This document shows, piece by piece, positions 8,608 through 16,956 of a DNA stretch of 64,000 nt (positions are counted from its first letter, which is position 1; each line of letters begins with the position of its first letter). The notes beneath the pieces were generated by a model. The model was given only the letters and a program-made list of their open reading frames with translations, had not been told where the DNA came from and ran no database searches. Source of the DNA: Geomonas agri (GTDB lineage Bacteria; Desulfobacterota; Desulfuromonadia; Geobacterales; Geobacteraceae); the NCBI RefSeq assembly GCF_020179605.1, contig NZ_JAINZO010000002.1, positions 124,001 to 188,000 of the forward strand, given 5' to 3'. Made by a program: the position numbers and the translations under genes.

Positions 8608-8695
8608 GGAGAGATGTCCGAGTGGTCGATGGTGCCTGACTCGAAATCAGGTGTACCGAAAGGTACCTAGGGTTCGAATCCCTATCTCTCCGCCA
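8608..8695 (+). tRNA. tRNA-Ser (anticodon CGA)
   Basis: Class II tRNA: 7-bp acceptor GGAGAGA/TCTCTCC, anticodon stem CCTGA/TCAGG with loop CTCGAAA (anticodon CGA, reads UCG), long variable arm GTACCGAAAGGTACC, T-arm GGTTCGAATCC and encoded 3' GCCA. It is the integration target of the following element. Confidence 0.97.
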
Positions 8696-8696
8696 A
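8682..8696 (+). other. Attachment site, tRNA-proximal (attL)
   Basis: The 15-bp sequence CTATCTCTCCGCCAA at the tRNA 3' end recurs perfectly at 14646-14660, flanking the integrase-bearing segment as expected for tyrosine-recombinase att sites. Confidence 0.8.
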
Positions 8697-8726
8697 ACAA
8701 AAATCCAGCATGGTCTGGAGAAAAGC

Positions 8727-8760
8727 AAAAGGTCCTGAGAAATCGGGGCCTTTTCTTTTT
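8727..8760 (+). terminator. Terminator after tRNA-Ser
   Basis: Hairpin AAAAGGTCC...GGGGCCTTTT (one G-U pair) followed by a T-rich run. Similar GGCC-type terminators follow the other two tRNA-end copies. Confidence 0.75.
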
Positions 8761-8875
8761 GGATTGTCCGTTAAAGATTATTTTGCTATGGTAAAATCCG
8801 TTAAGTTTGGAGCTACCGTTGGAGGAATGACGCCAGCCCCCAAAGCAGCATGACTCCAAAAAGGAGGAAGTGCCC

Positions 8876-10132
8876 ATGCCAAAACGGATCCCCCCCCTCT
8901 CTGACCCCCAGATCAGAAACGCCAAACCCAAGAACAAAGATTACAAACTGATGGACGGCTACGGGCTGTTTTTGCTAGTGACCCCATCCAGCGGAAAGCT
9001 CTGGCGGTTTGATTACCGATTCGGGAATAAGCGCAAGACCATGGCATTAGGCACCTACCCCGCAATTCCCCTAGAAGAGGCCCGTAAACGTCGCGAAGAC
9101 GCAAAGGCCCTTCTTGCCCACAACATTGACCCTTCTGGAATTAAAAAAGCAAAAAAAGCCGCAGGAGAAGATGCCGACGCCAACAGTTTTGAGGTTGTCG
9201 CAAGGGAATGGCACGTAAAGTTTTCTCCCTCATGGTCAGACTCCCATGCTTTTTGGGTCATTCGGCGCCTTGAGCAATACGTCTTTCCAGATATTGGCGC
9301 AAGGCCGATAGGAGACCTGAAGGCACCGGACGTGCTTAAGGTCCTTCGAAGGATCGAAACCTTAACACTTGAAACGGCACACCGAGTGAAATTCGTGATA
9401 GGCCAAGTCTTCAGATATGCTGTTGGCAGTGGCCGAGCCGACCGGGACCCCACAGCCGATTTAAAAGGCTTGCTGCCACCACGAAGTCAAAAGCACCATG
9501 CCGCAATTACCGAACCCAAGGAGGTTGCAGGCTTACTAAGGGCGATAGATGGTTTTACTGGAACTTTCACAGTCAAGTGCGCCATGCAACTTGCACCTCT
9601 TGTCTTTCTTAGACCTGGGGAACTCCGACAAGCGGAATGGTCTGAGTTTGACCTTGGAGCGGCAGAGTGGAATATCCCTATTGAGCGAATGAAGCTCAAA
9701 AAACGCGTCAAAGAGTACCGCGCTGGACAGAAGCACCTAGTCCCTCTCTCCTCCCAAGCAATCGCAATCCTGCAAAGCCTCAAGGCACTCACCGGCCAAA
9801 GCAAGTACGTCTTCCCATCGGCTCGCTCTTTCACCCGCCCAATGAGCAATATGGCGATCAACGCAGCTCTTGAGCGGATGGGATACAAGGGGGAGATGAC
9901 CGCCCACGGCTTCCGGGCACTTGCACGCACTATCCTTGACGAAGTTCTGCAATGTCGCGTTGACCTTGTAGAGCACCAGTTAGGCCACGCCGTCAAAGAC
10001 CCCAATGGGCGAGCCTATAACCGCACGGCCCACCTTTCCGAGCGCCGGAAGATGATGCAGGTTTGGGCGGATTACCTTGAGGGTTTAAAGGTTGGGGCAA
10101 AGGTACTTCCACTGAAGCGAGTTGAAATTTGA
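8876..10132 (+). CDS. P4-type tyrosine recombinase / integrase
   Basis: Catalyses site-specific integration and excision of the element. The N-terminal DUF4102-like arm-binding domain begins LSDPQIRNAKPKNKDYKLMD and contains GYGLFLLVTPSSGKLWR. A SAM-like core-binding domain (residues ~95-190) and the catalytic domain follow. The catalytic residues are Arg246 (RPGELR), His344 and Arg347 (HGFR), His371 (LGHAV) and the nucleophile Tyr381 (AYNRTAHL). The start is the ATG at 8876, 8 bases after a GGAGG site; a GTG at 8870 is too close to it. The position next to a tRNA gene fits the family's target choice. Confidence 0.95.
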   Translation: MPKRIPPLSDPQIRNAKPKNKDYKLMDGYGLFLLVTPSSGKLWRFDYRFGNKRKTMALGTYPAIPLEEARKRREDAKALLAHNIDPSGIKKAKKAAGEDADANSFEVVAREWHVKFSPSWSDSHAFWVIRRLEQYVFPDIGARPIGDLKAPDVLKVLRRIETLTLETAHRVKFVIGQVFRYAVGSGRADRDPTADLKGLLPPRSQKHHAAITEPKEVAGLLRAIDGFTGTFTVKCAMQLAPLVFLRPGELRQAEWSEFDLGAAEWNIPIERMKLKKRVKEYRAGQKHLVPLSSQAIAILQSLKALTGQSKYVFPSARSFTRPMSNMAINAALERMGYKGEMTAHGFRALARTILDEVLQCRVDLVEHQLGHAVKDPNGRAYNRTAHLSERRKMMQVWADYLEGLKVGAKVLPLKRVEI

Positions 10133-10192
10133 GCGCCTAGGGGTTCCACAACGACCCGGCTTAATATTACAATAAACCTACAGGATGCAATC

Positions 10193-10951
10193 ATGGCCCA
10201 AAGAAAGCCAAGGATTCCCTTGGTTAAAACCCTTCCAAGATCTGTCCAAGAAGAAAGAGATTTCATTTTATATGACGTAGACCACGATTTTTTTGACATT
10301 GCTCGCCGGTTGATACCATGTGATTCTCCAGAAGATTCACAAGATGGCGACGCGTTAGGAACTGAGCAGCCTGCACTTTTAGAGATGTGGGTCACACTAG
10401 AGAAATACGAAATGAAGAACCCTCGTTTTCATGAAATCTCTGAAGATTGCTGGGTTTATATTTTTCTAGAAAAAGTGGCGAGTGCCATGGATTTCCCTCG
10501 GGCTCACGACAAAAACACCGCAGACCGCTTGGAATTATCAGATTCAATTTCAAAGCTATCAAGTGAACTAGCCAACTTGCTGAGGCGAAATGAGTTGGAT
10601 TGTCATATTGTGCATCTTCCTGGCCCGATCTTTAAGGGTTTTATGGTGTACGAGGATCTAGTCCAAAAGAGGCAGGACAGGATTGATTCACAAGGCATGA
10701 TAAAAGTCAAATTCTCTGAGATGTTAAATGTTATTGCAGGTAGAGCAAAAGATATAATTGCCGAAGCACCTACTTCTGGCAAGTTTGGGACAAACGCAGC
10801 GGCAAGACGGTTTGCACGTATCATTAATGACCACAATATAAACAGGTATGGTTCGCCCTTATTCCACGTGACAGCAACAGCAACAAACGCTCTTTACGGC
10901 ACAAACTATGTCAAAGGAGATATTCACGCCTTAGTAAAATCCCAAATGTAA
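10193..10951 (+). CDS. Hypothetical protein of the integrated element, 252 aa
   Basis: Soluble protein without signal or membrane segments, AT-richer than the chromosome. The sequence is acidic and helical (ERDFILYDVDHDFFDIARRL), and the C-terminal part contains NINRYGSPLFHVTATATNALYG. I do not recognise the family. It is separated from the integrase by 60 bases and from the AlpA gene by 108, so it may be transcribed separately. Placement at the integrase end of P4-like elements is common for accessory or cargo genes. Confidence 0.7.
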   Translation: MAQRKPRIPLVKTLPRSVQEERDFILYDVDHDFFDIARRLIPCDSPEDSQDGDALGTEQPALLEMWVTLEKYEMKNPRFHEISEDCWVYIFLEKVASAMDFPRAHDKNTADRLELSDSISKLSSELANLLRRNELDCHIVHLPGPIFKGFMVYEDLVQKRQDRIDSQGMIKVKFSEMLNVIAGRAKDIIAEAPTSGKFGTNAAARRFARIINDHNINRYGSPLFHVTATATNALYGTNYVKGDIHALVKSQM

Positions 10952-11059
10952 AAGTTGGGAAAGTTGACTTAAAAACAGCAAAAACCCCAATCGTCTTAAT
11001 ATCCCTCTTCGTCCAATATAGGTCCTGCGCGCACAATTAAAAAAGCACGGAGGACATCC

Positions 11060-11257
11060 ATGAAATTCCATTCCCTTCCCGAAACCGGCCTAGTCAGGCT
11101 CCCTGTAATCCTCGCCGTATATCCTGTTTGTAAGAGCCAGTGGTGGGCAGGAGTAAAATCCGGTCGATACCCTGCATCAGTCAAACTAGGCCCACGTACA
11201 ACCGCATGGCGTGTCGAAGATATCCGCAAGCTGATTGAATCGGCTGGGGAGGTATAG
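11060..11257 (+). CDS. AlpA-family excisionase / regulator
   Basis: A 65-residue MerR-like winged-helix protein of the AlpA group: RLPVILAVYPVCKSQWWAGVKSGRYPASVKLGPRTTAWR is the characteristic helix-turn-helix and wing with the terminal 'AWR..DI..LI' signature. Such proteins activate integrase expression or aid excision of cryptic prophages. Good ribosome site (GGAGG, 6 bases before the ATG). First gene of a tight cluster that runs to about 12.8 kb. Confidence 0.88.
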   Translation: MKFHSLPETGLVRLPVILAVYPVCKSQWWAGVKSGRYPASVKLGPRTTAWRVEDIRKLIESAGEV

Positions 11258-11262
11258 ACGCA

Positions 11263-11514
11263 ATGAGCAACAGACCGGCAGAATTCCAGACCACAGATAT
11301 TGATCTTAGCGCCACCATCATGACGGCAACGGGAAAGATCCCGGCGGTTTTATCCCGGCCAGGGAAAGCACTGGTTACCTTTGAGTTTGCCGATGACGAT
11401 GCTACTAGGGCGGTTGTCTTCACCTATGCCACAGGGGAACTTGTGCAGCCTGTTAAACGCTTTGCCGCTTGTCGGTCTTGGCTGTATCGCAAGGCAAAGG
11501 AGGTGACACGATGA
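11263..11514 (+). CDS. Small element protein, DUF5659-like
   Basis: An 83-residue protein: FQTTDIDLSATIMTATGK, then VTFEFADDD, then a C-terminal FAACRSWLYRKAKE. This pattern (a short beta hairpin followed by a helix ending in a 'R.LK..' motif) is like DUF5659 proteins of phages and satellites, whose role is unknown. It overlaps the next gene by 4 bases (ATGA), indicating a coupled unit with the primase. Confidence 0.7.
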   Translation: MSNRPAEFQTTDIDLSATIMTATGKIPAVLSRPGKALVTFEFADDDATRAVVFTYATGELVQPVKRFAACRSWLYRKAKEVTR

Positions 11515-12389
11515 CCACCGCTGCCGACACATTACGACAGGCTATGAATGCCGTCTATCTTGACCCTGGCACACTCCCAATAGCAGACGGTGCAACTCAT
11601 CGTTTCTATGTGAGTGGTGACAGGCGCGCTACTCGCAACGGCTGGTATTGTTTCCACGGTGACCACCCGGCCAACGCTTCATTCGGAACGTACAAACAGC
11701 CAGGAGTTATCCACCGCTGGAAAGCAGAGAATGCCCCCTGCTCTTTCGTTCCGTATCCGAAAGCTGTCAAGGTTTCACGCCCGGTCAACTTCTGCGCCAT
11801 TTGGGAAGTTGCACCACCGGCACGCCAATCCCATCCCTATCTTGACACAAAAGGGGTTCCTTCATTCGGCTTACGGTTCCACCAGGGGGCTTTACTTGTC
11901 CCATTGATGGACATCGAAGGGCGGGTGTATGGAATTCAAAGGATTTGGCCCGGTGGCACAAAGCGTTTCATTCCAGGCTCTTTGAAGTTGGGACACTTTT
12001 ACCTTGTCGGTCCGACTGCTCCGACTGACATCGTTTACATTGCTGAGGGTTACGCAACATGCGCAACAATCCACATGGCTACCGGCAAAATGGTTGCTGT
12101 CGCGTTTGACGCCGGAAATTTAAAACCTGTTGCTCAAATGCTAAGAGAGGCTTTCCCGGCTTCACGTCTAATCATCTGTGCAGATGATGATGCTACCGTT
12201 GAAAAGAACCCCGGTTTAACTAATGCAATGGATGCAGCCCGTACCGTAGGGGGATTTTTGGTTGTTCCCTCATTTAGCGGTAAGAGGGAAAAGGAAGACA
12301 CCGACTTCAATGACCTAGCACGAAAGGAAGGACTCGGTGTGGTTCGTCTCCAACTGGGGCAACTGGGGGAGGTGCTATGTTCAGAGTAG
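11511..12389 (+). CDS. Toprim-domain DNA primase-like protein
   Basis: Replication primase of the element (P4/phage type). The N-terminal half contains a Zn-finger-like fold replaced by WYCFHGDHPANASFGTY. The central region (SFGLRFHQGALLVPLMD) and the Toprim domain follow: IVYIAEGYATCATIHMATG holds the conserved Glu, and LIICADDDA the acidic DxD triad. A helicase domain is absent, so this is a primase-only version of 292 aa. The start is the ATG overlapping the previous stop, with AAAGGAGGTG just upstream. Confidence 0.85.
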   Translation: MTTAADTLRQAMNAVYLDPGTLPIADGATHRFYVSGDRRATRNGWYCFHGDHPANASFGTYKQPGVIHRWKAENAPCSFVPYPKAVKVSRPVNFCAIWEVAPPARQSHPYLDTKGVPSFGLRFHQGALLVPLMDIEGRVYGIQRIWPGGTKRFIPGSLKLGHFYLVGPTAPTDIVYIAEGYATCATIHMATGKMVAVAFDAGNLKPVAQMLREAFPASRLIICADDDATVEKNPGLTNAMDAARTVGGFLVVPSFSGKREKEDTDFNDLARKEGLGVVRLQLGQLGEVLCSE

Positions 12390-12802
12390 GCGAGATCAAG
12401 AACACTCACCGGCGCGGCCCCACCGCTAAAAAGCACCGCAACATTCCCACGGAGGAATTACAGACGCGCCCCCCGGAAGAAAGGACGGCCCCATATTTCA
12501 GCATTGTACCTGAACAACTTGACAAGGACAGCCGATTCAACAGCCTTAGCCCTGAAGATAAAGGACTGTTCTTGGTTTGGTGCGTGAACGCATGGCGGCG
12601 AGGCGGTATGGTCGATAATTTTTCACCGGGTAACGCAAAAACAATGGGCCTTACTCTTGCCGCGTATGATGCCCTTCAAGACCGACTGACTAGGGCGGGA
12701 GTGTTGTTAATTTCAGATGACGGGTTTAGTCTTCTGCAACCTGAGTTAAGAGAACAGTACTTACAGTACTTAGAAAAAAGATCCTCCACATTGAAGGATT
12801 AA
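12377..12802 (+). CDS. Hypothetical element protein, 141 aa
   Basis: Starts inside the end of the primase gene (13-base overlap) behind GGGGGAGG. The N-terminus is basic (KKHRNIPTEEL); the middle (FNSLSPEDKGLFLVWCVNAWRRGG) and the following helix-rich part resemble the N-terminal winged-helix region of phage replication-organiser proteins. That resemblance is weak. It probably works with the primase in element replication. Confidence 0.65.
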   Translation: MFRVGEIKNTHRRGPTAKKHRNIPTEELQTRPPEERTAPYFSIVPEQLDKDSRFNSLSPEDKGLFLVWCVNAWRRGGMVDNFSPGNAKTMGLTLAAYDALQDRLTRAGVLLISDDGFSLLQPELREQYLQYLEKRSSTLKD

Positions 12803-12888
12803 GAACAAGAGCAAGAACAAGAGCAACGATGCACCGCGCAAACGCACAGCGTAAACGCGCTACTAACCACTTATGAGGAGTAACTGAA

Positions 12889-13128
12889 ATGATAGATGAT
12901 GTAAGAGCTAACTTTGAAAGTCCGACAAATCCGGTCAAAGCAATTCGCCTTAAGTGCCGGGACTGTACCTGCAACCAGATCACAGAAATCGAAAATTGCA
13001 CGGTTAGGGTTTGCCCCCTATATCCGTTCCGGTTTGGCAAAAATCCCTACCGGACAAAGCGGGAACTGACAGGCGATCAAAAGGAACGTCTGGGAAAGCA
13101 TCTTAAAAGGACTCTGACGCAAAACTAG
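12889..13128 (+). CDS. Small Cys-rich phage/element protein
   Basis: A 79-residue protein with a zinc-ribbon-like Cys set: KCRDCTCNQ near residue 24 and CTVRVCPLYPFRFGKNPYR near residue 40. This 'C..C.C....C....CPLYP.R.GKNP' pattern recurs in small prophage proteins of unknown function. GAGGAG site upstream. An intrinsic terminator (13229-13268) follows, ending the replication cluster. Confidence 0.75.
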   Translation: MIDDVRANFESPTNPVKAIRLKCRDCTCNQITEIENCTVRVCPLYPFRFGKNPYRTKRELTGDQKERLGKHLKRTLTQN

Positions 13129-13228
13129 GCCCATTCACAGCGACAAAAAATCTTGTATCTCTGTCGGTGCATATCTTGACTAGGGTAGACAAGAAGCCTT
13201 TAGAAAAGCGCCTATAATTGTCAAAACG

Positions 13229-13268
13229 AACCGGCCACCTTCACAAAGGGGTGCGCCGGTTATTTTAT
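13229..13268 (+). terminator. Terminator of element replication cluster
   Basis: Hairpin AACCGGC...GCCGGTT followed by ATTTTATT. Confidence 0.65.
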
Positions 13269-13370
13269 TGTTAATGAGAGATGAACGATGTATATCGAAC
13301 AAGCACGGTGATAAAGGCACAGCAAAAAAATTGCTGGTGAACATGACGCATCTCTCAGATGGGGAGCACT

Positions 13371-13991
13371 ATGGCGATAGAAACTCAAAAAGCAAAATAT
13401 CTGATTGCTAGGGAAGGGCTTATTATTCTTTCCATGCTACTTTGCGCTAGCGGCTCATATTATGCAAACACTTGGCAAAATAGAAAAATTGATAGCTACG
13501 TTAAAGACGCCAAGGAGGTTGCTCTTATACAAGCTCATGTTGGAAAAAGCCAAGCCGAACTTTCACAGGAATGGGAAAATGCTGCGCCGATTTTGCCCGA
13601 AAAACCATCTCAGCCACAATTAACACCTGTTGATTATAATCCTTTTATTCAACCTGAAACAAACAAAAAAAGTGGAAAATATTTCAATCTTCTTGATATA
13701 AATATTCAATTCCCTAAAGCAACATCCAATGAAATAATCAGTCGCACAATTCAAAAGGATTTTACTGACAAAGGACAAATTGATTGGATGGAAGTCTTAC
13801 AAGATAAAAATCTTGACGCCAATATCACTGCTAGATATGACGACAATGGCAACAAGGTGTTTAGCGGCTTCCCGTGGAATTTAAAATTTGATGACTTTAC
13901 GCTTTTTTTTCTATTTATTGCCTATCCGGCCTATCTACTTGGCAGGTTCATTGTGTGGGCTCTTGTGACAGTAATAAAGCAACCTAGGTAA
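13371..13991 (+). CDS. Membrane protein of the integrated element, two TM helices
   Basis: AT-rich gene for a 206-residue protein. TM1 is near the N-terminus (EGLIILSMLLCASGSYYA) and TM2 near the C-terminus (FTLFFLFIAYPAYLLGRFIV). About 130 residues of polar, Pro-containing sequence between them would lie on one side of the membrane. The ATG at 13371 has a GGGGAG site; an ATG 12 bases upstream lacks one. No family recognised. A role in exclusion or defence is possible for cargo in this position, but nothing in the sequence shows it. Confidence 0.7.
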   Translation: MAIETQKAKYLIAREGLIILSMLLCASGSYYANTWQNRKIDSYVKDAKEVALIQAHVGKSQAELSQEWENAAPILPEKPSQPQLTPVDYNPFIQPETNKKSGKYFNLLDINIQFPKATSNEIISRTIQKDFTDKGQIDWMEVLQDKNLDANITARYDDNGNKVFSGFPWNLKFDDFTLFFLFIAYPAYLLGRFIVWALVTVIKQPR

Positions 13992-14366
13992 GAAGTGGCT
14001 TCTTTTTTCTTCGCGCGCGTATCTATGAGAAAACGCCCCTCCCCTTGCGCACGTAAAGGCTTCTCCAAATTCTTACAATAATGTCGCAAAAAATATTTTT
14101 AATTTTTTCTAAATCAGGATAACAGGAAGGCAACAGTTCTAAAAGTCCTGCGGGGGGGGCAAAACTTACCGGATTGCATCCGGCCAAGCGATATACGCTA
14201 TACGGGGAGGCACCGGGTAGTGCGCTCTATAGGGTGGGGTTGATGTAGTCATTCATTTTGCATGGGACAAGCAGACACACAATCTGTGTGATTTCAATTA
14301 GTTACATTTGACAGGACATAAAAGCGGGCTATTCTTCCATTACCGATTTGATAACGGAGGATCCCT
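13992..14366. other. AT-rich intergenic region of the element, no gene seen
   Basis: Contains a small hairpin (CCGGATTGCATCCGG near 14170) and a G-run. No reading frame with a credible start and codon use was found. Confidence 0.5.
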
Positions 14367-14564
14367 ATGAAAATAAAGAAATCACGCATGGAGAAGATGA
14401 AAAAGGAAACCTTCAAGCAGAAGAGAAAAGCACTCTTCGCGCACGTTGGCAGAGTTACCTTCACTTTCAGGCACTGTACAGCAAAATGCATGCTGAGTCT
14501 GCGGTTGATATGTAAGACCGAAAGCACAATTAGTGGAGGGAATGGAGTGAGGGAAAAGTTTTAG
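14367..14564 (+). CDS. Possible small basic protein, 65 aa
   Basis: Begins MKIKKSRMEKMKKETFKQKR behind an ACGGAGG site, is strongly basic at the N-terminus and has two Cys (CTAKC). It ends ~80 bases before the distal att copy. The ribosome site supports translation, but the C-terminal half has little coding character, so it may be a chance frame or a decayed gene. Confidence 0.35.
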   Translation: MKIKKSRMEKMKKETFKQKRKALFAHVGRVTFTFRHCTAKCMLSLRLICKTESTISGGNGVREKF

Positions 14565-14645
14565 AGTTATTCTTGGAGTCCTAACACCTACTTCACAATA
14601 TAAATATTATTGTTTTTTGGATAGTTACGCCAACTATTATAGCGA

Positions 14646-14660
14646 CTATCTCTCCGCCAA
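14646..14660 (+). other. Attachment site, distal (attR of the ~6-kb element)
   Basis: Perfect 15-bp copy of the tRNA-Ser 3' end (CTATCTCTCCGCCAA), not preceded by the rest of the tRNA. A terminator with AGGGC...GGGCCCTTTG follows at 14670-14706. Confidence 0.8.
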
Positions 14661-14669
14661 TCAAAACTA

Positions 14670-14706
14670 GGGCTTACAGCTAATTACTGTGGGCCCTTTG
14701 TTTTTG
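14670..14706 (+). terminator. GGCC-type terminator after att copy 2
   Basis: Imperfect hairpin AGGGCTTACAG...CTGTGGGCCCT followed by TTTGTTTTTG, resembling a tRNA terminator carried with the tRNA end. Confidence 0.55.
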
Positions 14707-15608
14707 TGCAACCTCTGGTGCAACCTCCAAGCTGTGGATAAGGGTGAAATAAAAAGAAAGGGCGTCCGCTAAAACCACCCGCCCTGCATTGCACGACAAT
14801 CGCACACCGTTGGGTGCATCGCGCGGAGAAGACGTGGGGTAGCGAGGTCGGGCGCCCTACTATCAGCTGGTGCGAGAGGTGCGCGGGAATTCTGGCGCCT
14901 GTTATGTCCAAAATTCTTGTTTGCTTTTCTAGCTGACAGGCAGATAATTATTCTTACCTGCTATGAAGATAATCGCACCGAAAGGATGCCAACCACATCT
15001 ATCGAATGTGAAAACCTTCAGAAACAGGTAAAGGTTCCCGCTCCACCAGCCATCGGTCCTAAAAAAAACCGACCGCTGAGCGTAGACACTGCTAGCATTA
15101 AAAACGCTACTCTGCCGCCGGGAGCCACCAACGAAACTGCTTTGGTCAGAGACCGCAATTGAGGCTTGCTAAAAACAAGTCCAAGTACAGCGGCAACCTC
15201 CCAAAGCAGTTTCTTTTTTTGTGCGCTCCATCAATTCATGCGGGGCTCTGGCTCGGTTGTCACTCTTGGCCGTGCGAATCTACGAAGGACCGCCATTTCC
15301 CACTCACCGACCTTTTTACCCTCTTCTGCATAGACGCCTCAACCACTTCATGATCATATCTAACGGCCCCCTTGCCGTCGGAGAGCTTCACGAATGGGAC
15401 CCCGCCGCCTTGTTACCCTCTGCCGCCTCAGCCATGGGGCCAGTGCCCCCCCATTTTTTGCGAAGAGGTCCAACGTCAAAGGCCCTTGCCGTTCGGCTAA
15501 CGCTTCCCACCATCAGGGCCCGTAGAGGACTTTCACCTCCAAGTCACCAACCTGCCACCACGACTGGTTGGGGGGGCTCGCGCACCACGCGCCATGCTAA
15601 CGCACCAA
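14707..15608. other. ~0.9-kb stretch without a convincing gene
   Basis: Short frames exist on the plus strand but have poor starts and odd composition (long Pro/Ser/Arg runs). From ~15360 to 15600 the DNA is unexpectedly GC-rich compared with both sides, which suggests a decayed insertion. Apart from the inverted repeat at 15133-15220 I see no feature. Confidence 0.5.
15133..15220 (+). other. 13-bp perfect inverted repeat ending in a T-run (candidate structured RNA)
   Basis: GAAACTGCTTTGG (15133-15145) pairs perfectly with CCAAAGCAGTTTC (15201-15213), which is followed by CTTTTTTT. The 55-base loop has its own smaller hairpin (GCTTG...CAAGT). The shape is that of a terminator or small RNA 3' end. 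Confidence 0.45.
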
Positions 15609-15645
15609 GAAAAGCCCCATGACCGGGATGGCCTATGGGGCTTGA
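15609..15645 (-). terminator. Terminator downstream of the multihaem gene
   Basis: Read on the minus strand: AAGCCCCAT...ATGGGGCTTTTCTT, about 95 bases after the cytochrome stop codon. Confidence 0.7.
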
Positions 15646-15739
15646 GAGTGACACACCGTAATTGCGTATCAGACTGATATTATGGTGTCAGTGTATATCG
15701 ATAGAGATGTCATTCCTCCGCGGGATGGATTCAGATACG

Positions 15740-16669
15740 TTAGTGGCAGCCGAAGCAGGCAGATGTGAACCTTGCCTGCACGTTAACGGTTCCATCTGCG
15801 TGCAACGCCGCATTGGTGATTGATACACCTTGTCCGTTCGTGCCTGTTGCGTCAGGATGGCAAAACTGACACTGGTTCGTATTGCTGGTAGGAGTGCCTG
15901 CGTGATAGCCGCTGTGCCAGACGTTGGAGCCACTTGATCCGTTGCGAGGCGGATTGCCGTGGCAACCGCCACAGGCGCCTGCTCCGGTGGTATACCAGGA
16001 GGGGGTCGGTTGTGAACTTCCAGTGCTTCCACCATAAGTTACCGTATTTAGTGCGGGTTCACCGTCACCACCAGGGAAATAGTAGCTGAATGTGCCCGAG
16101 GGGACTCCATGGCAGGCGACATTTGAGCAGGTTTTGGCTGTCGCATCAAAGGTTGGGGTGGAGCCCGCTGCATACGCGGGACCGGTTTTGTCGAAGACCA
16201 GGCGGCCAGCGACCTTGTGGCAAACACTGCAAGCGAAGCTGCCATGTTTGGCATGCGCACCGGTCGGGGTGCAGGCGGGGTCACCATCCACACAGACTTC
16301 GTCCTGTATTAACGCGACGGTTTTAGCGGTGTTTTTTGTTATGAGCGCCTGTGAATTATAGAAATCGTCAACGGTCTGATCATGAGGCACCCACAGGGTG
16401 CCGTCGAAGATATATTCGCGGTTTTCAGTCGTGTTGAACCAAATCATGCCAAAAACCGCTTTCTTAGGGGCCACCGCAGAAACTAGCTTGCCTTTGATGG
16501 GAAGCATGCTTACATCCGCACCCTTTGCCACAGTTGTGTTCGAACTGTCGGCAGAGGAACCTTGAGGCGACACGGACTGTTCACCACACGAAACAACGGA
16601 CAAGAACGCCGCTGTTCCAATCAATGCAATCACGAACCGGACCAGGGTAAACGGATGGTTAGCGTTCAT
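15740..16669 (-). CDS. Pentahaem c-type lipoprotein, CxxxxCH/CxxCH family
   Basis: A 309-residue exported protein with lipobox FLSVVSC (Cys28). It carries five haem-attachment motifs: CSVCH (147-151), the unusual CSNVACH with four residues between the cysteines (181-187), CGGCH (233-237), CQFCH (267-271) and CFGCH (305-309). The CX4CH plus CX2CH combination is the hallmark of a Geobacter cytochrome family used in extracellular electron transfer; the role here is inferred. The protein ends exactly at the last haem motif, so it may be C-terminally shortened. An AGGAGGGC site precedes the ATG. A GEMM-I riboswitch lies immediately upstream. Confidence 0.88.
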   Translation of the reverse strand: MNANHPFTLVRFVIALIGTAAFLSVVSCGEQSVSPQGSSADSSNTTVAKGADVSMLPIKGKLVSAVAPKKAVFGMIWFNTTENREYIFDGTLWVPHDQTVDDFYNSQALITKNTAKTVALIQDEVCVDGDPACTPTGAHAKHGSFACSVCHKVAGRLVFDKTGPAYAAGSTPTFDATAKTCSNVACHGVPSGTFSYYFPGGDGEPALNTVTYGGSTGSSQPTPSWYTTGAGACGGCHGNPPRNGSSGSNVWHSGYHAGTPTSNTNQCQFCHPDATGTNGQGVSITNAALHADGTVNVQARFTSACFGCH

Positions 16670-16687
16670 ACATGCCCTCCTTTGGTA

Positions 16688-16775
16688 TATTCTCCGGCAA
16701 CCCAGCTGTCCGGTTTACTAACCTAGGACCTGTGGCTTTGTGTCCCCATTTTACAATGGGTTTACCTTGACGCAG
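16688..16775 (-). promoter_or_regulatory. GEMM-I riboswitch, A20 type (predicted cGAMP-sensing)
   Basis: On the minus strand: AAGGTAAACCCATT, GNRA loop GTAA, AATGGGGACACAAAGCC, then CAGGTCCTAGG and CAGCTGGGTTGCCGGAG, which is the full GEMM-I scaffold with P2 tetraloop and receptor helix. At the base equivalent to G20 of the Vibrio Vc2 aptamer the sequence has A (CAAGG instead of CAGGG), the change known from Geobacter riboswitches that prefer 3',3'-cGAMP. It directly precedes the multihaem lipoprotein gene. Confidence 0.88.
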
Positions 16776-16956
16776 AGTATTGTAATAAAAATATTATTAT
16801 ATAAGCCGTCTACTTGGTGCATAAAATACTGTCCGACCAAATCAGCTGAGTGACAATAGCAAATAACGTTCCAATTTTACAAACGTCTATATTACAACAG
16901 TTTGCTTAAATATTCATAAGGGGGAGGGGTTGTTTTTGTAAAGAAATCCGTCACTC

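Larger units (their letters stand above)
8682..14660 (+). mobile_element. tRNA-Ser-integrated P4-like element (~6 kb)
   Basis: Bounded by perfect 15-bp direct repeats of the tRNA 3' end. Gene order is integrase, unknown, AlpA-type regulator, DUF5659-like, Toprim primase, unknown, Cys-rich small protein, membrane protein. The genes are more AT-rich than the flanking chromosome. No capsid, portal, conjugation or relaxase gene is seen, so it resembles a satellite or cryptic integrative element rather than a full prophage or ICE. A further, longer tRNA-end copy at 17383-17406 suggests that an older or larger unit extends to there. Confidence 0.8.

Noticed and set aside
15133-15220. Integron attC site
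   Set aside because: The arms lack the RYYYAAC/GTTRRRY core sites and the terminal T-run fits a terminator better.
14917-15622. Plus-strand frames in the gene-poor part of the island
   Set aside because: No good ribosome sites, unusual Pro/Ser/Arg-rich composition, and the first one ends inside the inverted repeat loop. Treated as non-coding or decayed DNA.
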